A stretch of 64,000 nucleotides of DNA, taken from contig OV277863.1 of assembly GCA_922989275.2 (NCBI GenBank), positions 45,552,999-45,616,998 of the forward strand. The letters are read 5' to 3'. This document shows, in pieces, positions 43,227-52,351 of this stretch. The notes under the pieces were generated by a model. It did no database searches and was not told the DNA's origin. It saw nothing but the letters and a program-made list of their open reading frames with translations. Source of the stretch: Gari tellinella. Its lineage: Eukaryota; Mollusca; Bivalvia; Cardiida; Psammobiidae. The number at the start of each line of letters is the position of its first letter. The first letter of the stretch is position 1. The translations under genes were made by a program, and so were the position numbers.

Positions 43227-43761
43227 AGCGACTCCCAACCAGATGGTGCATTAAAAATAGTAATTTGTAAATATGTGTCAAACGCTTATATAAATGGTAA
43301 AGAATTAGTTTAGGATAAGAAATTCTGTTTAAAAAAAATGTATTTCAATAAAAAAAAATATTGGTCTCTGGTGGGATTCGAACCCGGGGCCCGGCATTGG
43401 CGGACAGAAGGCAAAATAGGGGAAACCGCTTAGACCAATGGACCACGGAACTATCCGTTTATCTCGGATCGATTTAACGTATTTCAATGTGTAGCGATCG
43501 GAAGTGCATACAACTTCGTAATTCGGCTCGTGTTTATGTCTGACCCCGTGTAGAGAAGCAACAACAACAACTATACCGTTAGCTAACGCTATGGAAAAAC
43601 GATGGAAAATATCTAAAAAACTAAGATTCGGTGACGATTCTTGAGACTTTTTGGACTGATCATATTTTTTTAATGTCAAAAGCCAAATAATGCCACAAAT
43701 TTGCTTTTATTTGAGTATTTTATTTTATTTTGACAAGAACACCATCCGGTTGCGAGTCCCT
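43227..43761. mobile_element. TTAA element (AGGGACTCGCAACC type) nested in MITE A
   Basis: TTAA at 43223-43226 and 43762-43765. Ends AGCGACTCCCAACCAGATGG and its near complement CCATCCGGTTGCGAGTCCCT are inverted over about 22 bp. It contains a tRNA-like sequence. 535 bp. Confidence 0.8.
43363..43450 (-). repeat. tRNA-like sequence (Leu/Ser-like head)
   Basis: On the - strand CCATTGGTCTAAGCGG resembles the D arm of class II tRNAs; a perfect B box (GGTTCGAATCC) and a T-rich run follow. The 5' and 3' ends do not pair as an acceptor stem, so a SINE head or tRNA relic is more likely than a working tRNA. Confidence 0.5.
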
Positions 43762-43917
43762 TTAAGCGCAGTCTGCTTTTCTTTCAACTTGCTTTAAACA
43801 GTTACCAGTCTTCAAAACTACAGTGCTCCCTCTCTACAACGACATCCAATGGGAGACAAACATTGCATGCCTTGGTCGGAGGGAGCCGTTATAGGGAGGG
43901 AAAGTGACTACATTTGT

Positions 43918-43983
43918 AAACAGCTTGAATCCAGATTAGACGCCACGCAACGTGGCGTCTGATTTAGATTCAAGCTGTTCATC
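43918..43983. repeat. Foldback palindrome (GACGCCACG type)
   Basis: AACAGCTTGAATCCAGATTA and complement around GACGCCACGCAACGTGGCGTC. Same family as 18407-18472. Confidence 0.75.
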
Positions 43984-44032
43984 ACTCGCCGTTATGTTTT
44001 TTTGTGTCAAAATATCCATTATGTAACTTTAG

Positions 44033-45339
44033 AAACAAGAGCCGTAAACAGCCCTAAATCGCTCACCTGGAACTGTTGATGTAAATGTAACATATCTTGA
44101 AAAGTGGAGAAATTATGACAATACGATTGTGCCAATTGCTGATTGGATGATGCTGAGTGCAAAATATCTAAGCTCAGGGTACTGTGGTTTGAGAGCAGAA
44201 GATTTTTTAAGATTTTGTAGAAAAATCTATTTTTAGCTCCTGTGACGTAGATATGCAACGGACCCAAACCTTTTGAACACTATTGGTAAAGTACATCTAG
44301 AAGTTACACCATGCCAAATATCAAAGCTCTAGCTATATTAGTTTCAGAAAAGAAGAGGTTTGTAGATTTCACTATATATTATAACTCTATGTAAATTTGT
44401 GACCCCCTTGGCGGGGTCATTTTTGACCCCAGGGACATACACATGTAATTTGAACAATCTTGAAAGAGGACCTAAAGATGATGCTTTGTGCAAAATATCT
44501 AAGCTCAGGGTACTGTGGTTCCAGAGAAGAAGATTTTTTAAGTTTTTATTGAAAAAATCTGTTTTTAGCTCTTTTGACCTAGATATGCAACGGACCAGAA
44601 CCATTTGAACAATATTGGTAAAATACATCTAGAAGTTACACTATGCCAAATATGATAGCTCTACCCATATTAGTTTCAGAGAAGAAGAGGTTTGAAGATT
44701 TCACTATATAACTCTATATAAATTTGTTACCCCCGGGGCGGGGTAATTTTTTGACCCCAGGGACATAATTTGAACAATCTTGATAGAGGACCTGTAGATG
44801 ATGCTTTATGCAAAATATCTAAGCTCAGGGAACTGTGGTTTCAGACAAGAAGATTTTTTAAGTTTTTATTGAAAAAATCTATTTTTAGCTCCTGTGACCT
44901 AGATATGCAGCGGACCCAAACTTTTTTAACAAAATTGGTAAAGTACATCTAGAAGTTACACCATGCCAAATATCAAAGCTCTAGCTATATTAGTTTCAGA
45001 AAAGAAGAGGTTTGTAGATTTCACTATATAACTCTATGTAAATTTGTGACCCCCGGGGCGGGTCATTTTTTACCCCAGGGACATAATTTGAACAATCTTG
45101 AAATAGGACCTAAAGATGATGCTTTGTGCAAAATATCTAAGCTAAGGGTACTGTGGTTCCAGAGAAGAAGATTTTTTAAGTTTTTATTGAAAAAATCTAT
45201 TTTTAGCTCTTGTGACCTAGATATGCAAAGGACCGGAACCATTTGAACAATATTGGTAAAATACATCTAGAAGTTACACTATGCCAAATATGAAAGCTCT
45301 ACCCATATTAGTTTCAGAGAAGAAGAGGTTTGAAGAAAT
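44033..45339 (+). repeat. CAAGAG-family element, right end missing
   Basis: Starts AACAAGAGCCGTAAACAGCC. Long units (about 310 bp) repeat GATGATGCTTTGTGCAAAAT, AGCTCAGGGTACTGTGG and TAGCTCCTGTGACCTAGATA near 44470, 44790 and 45110. No GTGAGC end; it stops where the 45340 repeat begins. The matching short open frames on both strands are repeat translations. Confidence 0.65.
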
Positions 45340-45721
45340 CAATTAAAATTCCGTTAAAACTTTAATTTTCCTCCGATTTCCAAAATATAGGGCTCAAATG
45401 AGAGCTAAGATATTCAGCTTTTTTGTGTGAAAATAATAACGTTCTATATTGAGCGAGTAATTGTTAACGACAGGTTAAAGAGTATAAAACTAATGAACCA
45501 GCACGCATTTGACCGCAGATTCTCGCACAAGAAAGGGTTACCTACCGTTATAAAAAAGCCTATAGACAAATCATTTTTCATCCGATTTTTACAGTCAATA
45601 TCTTAAATAAAAGCAGAAATCTGTATCTTTAAACTGTATCAAAACCATGAATTCATATTATTTTAAACCAGAGCAGTCGCGAGTTATATATGAGCCTAAG
45701 CAAATAACGCAGACCGGACAG
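45340..45721 (+). repeat. Dispersed repeat, inverted partner at 62380-62751
   Basis: TTTTCCTCCGATTTCCAAAA through GCAGACCGGACA matches the reverse complement of 62380-62751 over some 370 bp with few differences. Confidence 0.75.
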
Positions 45722-46492
45722 CTACCGATCAGTGCGCCGCCCGAAAAACGAGACTGAAGCGCTATTTCTGCAAATTTTAATTAAATAGACGTGTTTTAAG
45801 GCATTAAATATTTAAAATATTTATGCTATCGGATTCGGTAAGTATCCCCTTTTTCATCTGTGTCGTTTATATATAAGTATACGCGCTGTTTTCACCGGTT
45901 AAATAAGAAGGAAATTATATGGTCAGAAAACCGTCGTTTGCATCGAGCGGAACAAAAATGGCGGATTTCTATTTGTATACATAATGCGGCTGCCGCCCCA
46001 TTTTATAGAAAGATATTTCTTGTCCATTTTTATTGAAATTAATACAAATACTTCAAAAGATACTGATGCTTTTGTTTTTGAAATTTGGTGAGGATTGGTT
46101 GTGTCTTTCTTGGTGAAAACGACGATTTTTCATGTGTTGTAAAGAATTCTTTAATATGTAGGGTGTGGTAGCGCCCATTTTATAGAACTGAAACCTATTT
46201 GTAATATTTACTTCAGAATGGTTTTTTTGTAAAAAGAACATGTTGATGCATTTTTTTTTAAATTTTGGTGAGGATTGAATGGATATTTCTTATCTTTTTC
46301 ATGTTTTGAATGTAGTACTTTTTTTTTCAATTTTCGAGCATTGCAGACATTTTGAAATCTGTTATGTGTTGTCTCAAATTCATTCAAAATCATCAGATTT
46401 TGTATTATTTTCACTGAAAAAGGTTTGCTTGTTATGAAAATATCCTTTCCCAAAAAGTCAATATGGACTTGACTAAATTCAAAACGAGAATT
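45722..46492. other. Unassigned, with a weak 180-bp duplication
   Basis: CATTTTATAGAA and TTTGGTGAGGATTG recur near 46000-46100 and 46175-46280, suggesting two worn tandem units. Open frames here lack motifs. Confidence 0.35.
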
Positions 46493-46654
46493 GTCCATTT
46501 GAGGGAGGAAAGGCCCTCATACTTATATCTACTGAAGACCAGTTCAAACGTCTATGGCATTTTTTCCTCTGGCATTTTTTCCTACAATCAACTAGACGTT
46601 TGAACTGGTCTTCAGTAGATATAAGTATGAGGGCCTTTCCTCCCTCAAATGGAC
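46493..46654. repeat. Perfect 61-bp inverted duplication
   Basis: 46493-46553 and 46594-46654 are exact inverted copies around 40 bp that include the words of the foldback element. It marks the left boundary of the 46554-49980 element. Confidence 0.85.
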
Positions 46655-47126
46655 GATTGTAGGAAAAAATGCCAGAGGAAAAAATGCCATAGGTAAATAT
46701 GCCATAGGAAAAAATGCCAGAGGTAAAAATGCCATTAGAAAACGGAAAATATGCCATAAGTAAAAATGCCAGAGGAAAAAATGCCATAGGTCCATATATA
46801 TTTTTTTAATAATTATGTATTTTAATATGATTTATAAGGTTATAAGTACTTATCAAACAACATATTGAGGGTACTAATGAAGTGGTCATGTAGATTTAAC
46901 ACAAAATGGGTAGATTTATTTATTGAAATTAATATTTATATTTAGAAGAGAGTGTCTAGAATTTTTTTTATAATATATATATTTGGTTAAATTATATTGT
47001 AGAGTATATAATATTTTAATATGAATTCATGCTAAACTATCAATGTCAGATCATCATCATGATCCAAACTATAAAACACGTTTTTTGATCATGTCACATA
47101 GCCAGCCAGCAAGTTATGATCAGATT

Positions 47127-49068
47127 GAGTGTATGTCAAAATCCCCTTGGTCAAAATCCCCTTGGTCCAAAACTGACAGGGTAGTCAAAATCCCCATGGT
47201 GAAATTTACAGGGTAGTCAAAATCCCCTTGATGAAAATTACAAGGTAGTCAAAATCCCCTTGGTGAAAATTACAAGGTAGTCAAAATCCCCGTGATCAAA
47301 ATTACAGGGTAGTCAAAATCCCCTTGAGGGGTAGTCAAAATCCCCTTTGTCCAGAATGTTATACCATATAATTATTTGATGTAAAAATTATTGTATATTG
47401 CTTGTAAAAACATGTCAAACTTTATTTGTTGTGTTAACAATATTATGTAGCCTTGGTGTTATTTTAAGGATAAAGAACCAGTTCTTTTTTTTCTTGACAC
47501 ATTTCCTTAGAAGGCACTAGAGTGAATCTGTTATATAAGAATAATTGAGTAGATGATATATGGGTCAATGATTTACATGCCAAAAAAAAAAGATATTTTG
47601 CTTCTCAACTCACAAAATGTTGACAGGAGTACACTGATAACATAAGTTATACAATAGATTAACAAATCAACAAAATGTGTTTCACTAGCAGAGTAACACC
47701 TCTACAGCCAATCTATTGTTTGCTTATATATTGCTGTCTGCCTTTTTGTTGCTGTAGACATTATTGTAAAAACATATATTGGACCTGATCAATCCCCAGA
47801 ATATTTCAGAAATCATTTAAAATGTGCAAGCACTTATTTGTATTTTACAAAGTTTGGATCCTGATCAATCTTCAGAATAATTCAGAAAACAGTCTCAATA
47901 CCCAAATATTTGCTTGTATTTTAACAAGTTTTGAACCTGATCACTTTTCAGAATACTTCAGAAACCAGTCTCAATAGCCAAATATTTGTTTAAAGTTTAA
48001 CAAGTTTGGATCCTGATCAGTCTTCAGAATAATTCAAGAACCGGTTACAATATCCAAATATTTGTTTGTTTTTTAACAAGTTTGGATCCTGATCAATTTT
48101 CAGAATACTTCAGAAACCAGTCTCAATATCCAAATATTTTTTCGTATTTTATCAAGTTTTGAACCTGATCAAGATTCAGAATATTTCAGGTACCAGTTTA
48201 AATATCCAAGCATTTTTGTGTATTTTATCAAGTTTGCATCCTGGTCAATCTTCAGATTAATTCAGTAACCAGTTTCAAGCATTAATTTGTATATTATCTA
48301 AGTTTGGATCCTGATCAATCTTCAGAATAATTCAGAAACCATTTTTAGTATTCAATCATTTATCTGAAAGTTTACAAAATTTGGATCCTGATCAATGTCT
48401 AGAATAATTCAGAAACCATTTTTTTGTATCCAAGCATTTATCTGTATTTTACCAAGTTAGGATCTTGATCAATTCAGGGAAAAACATCAGAAATTGTTTT
48501 TAAATATCTTAGCATTTATTTTTACTATTTTGGATCCTGATCAATCTTCAGAATAATTCAGAAATCAGGTTTAGTATCCAAACATTTATCTGGTTTTTTT
48601 TACTAAGTTTTGATTCTGATAAATCCCCTGAATAATTCAGTCACCATTTTAGTATCCAAGCAAACAACTTTTTAAAAAGTTTTAACACCATTTAAAGGTG
48701 ATGCCTTTGAATTAGATAATTAGTACATACTTAAATAAACCCACTACCCCATAAAAAAATCGCTTTACCCGTTACCCCATAAAATACTCCAAAATAGGCT
48801 ATGGGGTAATGGGTTATGTTACCAGTAAACAAATTATTTCACTGACCAAGGGGATTTTGACTACCCCTCAAGGGGATTTTGACTACCCTGTAATTTTGAT
48901 CAAGGGGATTTTGACTACCTTGTAATTTTCACAAAGGGGATTTTGACTACCCTGTTAATCTGACCAAGGGGATTTTGACTACCCTGTAAAATTCACCAAG
49001 GGGATTTTGACTACCCTGTTAGTTTTGGACCAAGGGGATTTTGACCAAGGGGATTTTGAGCGGCACCC
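47127..49068. mobile_element. Foldback element with CAAAATCCCC word arms (inner)
   Basis: The left arm (47127-47350) repeats GGTAGTCAAAATCCCCTTGG-type words; the right arm (48845-49068) repeats their complements. GATCAGATT flanks both sides (47118-47126 and 49069-49077), an exact 9-bp target duplication. Ends read inward GAGTGTATGTCAAAATCC and GGGTGCCGCTCAAAATCC. The interior holds a 75-bp tandem array and a scrap of MITE A (about 48741-48812). No transposase frame. 1,942 bp. Confidence 0.8.
47780..48660 (+). repeat. About twelve 75-bp tandem units inside the inner foldback element
   Basis: Units read AAGTTTGGATCCTGATCAAT, CTTCAGAATAATTCAGAAAC and a T-rich tail; markers sit near 47789, 47858, 47937, 48010, 48087, 48160, 48240, 48309, 48386, 48470, 48537 and 48612. 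Confidence 0.75.
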
Positions 49069-49980
49069 GATCAGATTATACCAGACTGCAGGTGTTAATC
49101 CCCACTTAATTATGACACTTGACACATAACTCCTTCAACCATGAAACTCGTAATGGACAGTTCATAGAGTAGACTATGCTTGGCATTGTTATTAAAGAGA
49201 TAATGAAAAATCCAGCAAAGCTACTTTGAACATAATCAGGTTCTACACTGATTGCAATTTTTTCTTGCCTATTCATTTCATACACTCTGAAAACGGTGTA
49301 TTCTATGCTTGGCATTGTTATTAAAGAAATAACTGAATAGTCTTATTATTCAATAAATGATGAAAAAATCAACAAAGTGTTTTCGACAAGATCAGGTTCT
49401 ACACTGATTGCAATTTTATTTTCCTATTTATTTCATACACTCATATGCCTGTTTGTGACTGTCAGTAAATTTCTTCTCTATTTCTGAAAACAGTGTAGAT
49501 TCTAGACTTATGTTCAGCATTGTTTTTAAATAAATAAATGTGTGTTTGTCACTTTTCAGTAAGGAAATGTGATGGCACATTCAATTTTATTCTAAATAGC
49601 TAACTGATTTTTGAAATGATAAAAAACACGTATTTGTGCCAAACAGTTTGGATCCTGATCCGACACTGACAGTCTACTATGAGCATGTCTTTTACCAATT
49701 AGTTCCATTTTTATGTTCTATTATCAAACTTTTTTTAAAGTTTCACTCAATTATCAAAATAAAATATCAATATGTTGCTTCAGAAGTTCTTATAACTTGA
49801 TAAAAAATATTATAATACAATAAATTTCATATTTTATTTATAAACCTATGGCATTTTTTCCTCTGGCATTTTTACCTATGGCATATTTTCCGTTTTCTTA
49901 TGGCATTTTTACCTCTGGCATTTTTTCCTATGGCATTTTTTCCTATGGCATTCTTTCCTCTGGCATTTTTTCCACACACC

Positions 49981-50439
49981 GTCTAGTTGTATACATCTTC
50001 TAAAGGCTAGCAGGCATTTTAATCCCTTTATCTGTCCAATTAGTGGTGACAGGAGATATTGTTTATTGGAAATCTCCTCTAAGGGAAGGGGACATATGGT
50101 TTGGGGGGCTAAGACAGGAAGTCACCCTCCCATGATGTAAGATTATGCAATCAGTCAATCACCATCATAAAACACTGGTCTAAGTGTAATCACTTTAATA
50201 CATTCATCACATCACATCACATTCAGAGGAGGACTTCCAGTGAGGTAAGGTGGTGGTAAGTTCAACTGTGAAAGTGCTGTGTGACATTGTGATAGTGTTT
50301 TCTGAGTGTATTCATAAAGGAAATACTGTGGAAGAGAAGAAGGAAAAGTAAGGTAAGAGTTTAGAATTAATAATTAGGTAGAGGTACTGTAGTTGATCTA
50401 GATTAATCTCTTAGTAGGCTTTGAGATCCAAAATCCAAA
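49981..50439 (+). other. Probable 5' flank and 5' UTR of the RNase H LINE
   Basis: CATCACATCACATCACATTC near 50205 and purine-rich sequence up to the ORF1 ATG suggest a LINE 5' UTR beginning somewhere in 50000-50200. No exact boundary is seen. Confidence 0.45.
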
Positions 50440-52281
50440 ATGGCGGACCAAACCATAATGGCGTCCAGCGCCGACTGGATCACCATTAAAAATGGGAAGA
50501 AAAAAGTAAACTTGCAGGATGCACTGGACATCTGTTCACCTCAGGAAAATCCTAAGGTGACAGGCCCAGTGCGCCCTGCAGGGATCCTGGACTGGACCAA
50601 AATTAAATGGGATCAAGTCAAGGAAGGGGTGAAAATGGCTAGTACGCCTGTCATCAAGTCGGGATGTACCCCACAAAAAAGAAACAGGTCAGCCATGTCT
50701 GACTGCTCCGGGAGTGAGTCACCGGAAATGAAGAGGCAGGGAGTGGTAACACCGTCTGCCTCACCAATTCTGGTGGCCAGACCACAACCAATGATACTGA
50801 AGCCCGTGAGGGTTGCCACCCCTAGAAAGAGGAATAGGTCGGCCCTGTCCGACTATTCTGAAAAAGAGTCTGAAACGGAGTCACCGGAAATGAAGAGGCA
50901 AGGGGTGGAGACACCTTCTGACTCGTCAATTCAGGGGGCAGACAACCAATTAAGTAAAGGGGAGGAATCGGATGAAAGCTCCAAACATAATGAAACTTTC
51001 CCGGAAGCCTCCATAACTAAAGAGTTAGATAGGGCATTTGAGTCCTTAGACCGGAAGTATCCGGATGAAACCCTGCCCCCTATAGAAAACAAGCAGGTGC
51101 ACGACAAGGATAAGCCAAAGACACCGGTAGCTGCGATCTGGTTGGCGATTACCCTTACAGTAATCGGCAACGCAGGACGCAAAGTACAGGGACAAGCCCT
51201 TATAAACATTGGCCGGGCCTTTATGCAGTACATAGGCCAGGATAAAATCACACAGAAAGGCATCAACCAATACAAAATAAGGGATGACCAAATGAACAAA
51301 GCTTCAAATTTTAAGTACAGGAATTGCGACATCCAGATCAATAAAACAACCTTCCCGAAAACAAACGTAAACCAACCAAAGCCAAAGAAAACATGCATCG
51401 GAATATTCAATATAGGAAACCAAATCTGGAGATCAGTTCATGATATGGATAACTATTTGAACTTCCAAACAAACAAAATAAAGTCCGCATACAGGGGCTC
51501 GGACAAGGTTAACAACAAAAATGTCCCATCAAGCACCCTTAAAATAACCTTTGATTCTGAAACCTTACCAACCCAAATAAAAACGAGAGATGGCACAGTA
51601 CACCAAATCTCACCCGCCCTTTATAACACCATACGGTGTAACAACTGCCAGATTTTTGGCCACGTCACCAGGAAATGCACGAAGGCACCAAAATGCCCCC
51701 ACTGCGCTGGACCGCACAACCATTTCGGATGCAAACATAATCAACCAAAAACATGCGCCAACTGCGGCGCTAACCATGGCGCAGCTTTTAAATCATGTCC
51801 GGTCTACCTTAAATACAAATCCAACATAGCAACCAGAAACAGCCAAATCATGAAGGACCACCTTAACAGGCAAACCAAAATAACAGTGTGCAAAACACCC
51901 ACCAAACAGGAGGAAACTGTCAAACTTATAACCTCCATATTAAACAAAGCCAAACAACCTATCCCATCAAACCTAGAACAACTCGTCAAAGAAGAGTTGG
52001 AACAAACAACAGAAAACAACGCCCCCTTATCTAACGAGAAAAATGAACAAACACCGATAGATAGAAACCAACCAAAATCAACACAAACAAACCCAAATAC
52101 TAACGCAATCAAACCCAAAACAAACAAAACAGTGCGACCCCCACCCAGAAGACGCCCCAATACTCAAATATACAGGGCTCCATACATGTACGCTAGGGGA
52201 GGAAACCCAGCTTTCAGACCGCCACCATTTTATTATGGCAAACCCCTACCCCCACAAGGGCCATGGGGATATGGTTATTAA
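50440..52281 (+). CDS. LINE ORF1, gag-like RNA-binding protein
   Basis: 613 residues from the ATG at 50440. The N-terminal third is Ser/Pro/Glu-rich and holds a duplicated segment (RNRSAMSDCSGSESPEMKRQ and a second version starting near residue 130). Three zinc knuckles follow: C400-C403-H408-C413, C419-C422-H426-C431 and C439-C442-H446-C453. The tail is Asn/Thr/Pro-rich and ends with an aromatic Gly/Pro segment (FRPPPFYYGKPLPPQGPWGY). Such proteins coat the LINE RNA and form the retrotransposition particle. The ATG context (AAAATGG) is good, and a second ATG stands seven codons on. The stop is at 52279-52281. Confidence 0.9.
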   Translation: MADQTIMASSADWITIKNGKKKVNLQDALDICSPQENPKVTGPVRPAGILDWTKIKWDQVKEGVKMASTPVIKSGCTPQKRNRSAMSDCSGSESPEMKRQGVVTPSASPILVARPQPMILKPVRVATPRKRNRSALSDYSEKESETESPEMKRQGVETPSDSSIQGADNQLSKGEESDESSKHNETFPEASITKELDRAFESLDRKYPDETLPPIENKQVHDKDKPKTPVAAIWLAITLTVIGNAGRKVQGQALINIGRAFMQYIGQDKITQKGINQYKIRDDQMNKASNFKYRNCDIQINKTTFPKTNVNQPKPKKTCIGIFNIGNQIWRSVHDMDNYLNFQTNKIKSAYRGSDKVNNKNVPSSTLKITFDSETLPTQIKTRDGTVHQISPALYNTIRCNNCQIFGHVTRKCTKAPKCPHCAGPHNHFGCKHNQPKTCANCGANHGAAFKSCPVYLKYKSNIATRNSQIMKDHLNRQTKITVCKTPTKQEETVKLITSILNKAKQPIPSNLEQLVKEELEQTTENNAPLSNEKNEQTPIDRNQPKSTQTNPNTNAIKPKTNKTVRPPPRRRPNTQIYRAPYMYARGGNPAFRPPPFYYGKPLPPQGPWGYGY

Positions 52282-52351
52282 AACTGTAAGAGAATAACAT
52301 CAATACCAAAGAAAATTAAACAGTACAGTTAATACAATAGAACCCCCTAAA

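Larger units (their letters stand above)
43071..43821 (-). mobile_element. MITE A copy, reverse, carrying a nested TTAA element
   Basis: TTAA at 43067-43070, then CCCACTACTCCATAG. The palindrome centre is split at TTAA by 43227-43761. The far end is lost near 43821, where a CAGTGCTCCCTC repeat fragment begins. It abuts the acceptor of the exon copy. Confidence 0.7.
46554..49980. mobile_element. Foldback element with GGCATTTTT word arms (outer)
   Basis: The left arm (46655-46795) repeats GGAAAAAATGCCAGA and GGTAAAAATGCCATA words; the right arm (49850-49980) carries their complements (CTATGGCATTTTTTCC, CTCTGGCATTTTTACC). The inner foldback element at 47127-49068 lies within. The right end reads inward GGTGTGTGGAAAAAATGCC. 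Residual interior (46800-47117, 49078-49850) is AT-rich, with two copies of a 130-165 bp segment (49178 and 49308, TGCTTGGCATTGTTATTAAA). Confidence 0.65.

Noticed and set aside
43363..43450. Functional tRNA-Leu/Ser gene
   Set aside because: The B box is perfect but the ends do not pair and it lies inside a MITE; kept as tRNA-like.
46479..46795. Open frames rich in Phe, Leu, Ala and Gly (- strand)
   Set aside because: They translate the tandem words of the foldback arm in several frames; no coding signal remains once the repeat is recognised.
47130..47350. Regularly spaced repeats with variable spacers, CRISPR-like at first sight
   Set aside because: The words vary, the spacers are short and similar, and the same array returns inverted at 48845-49068 with a 9-bp duplication outside; it is an arm of a foldback element in animal DNA.
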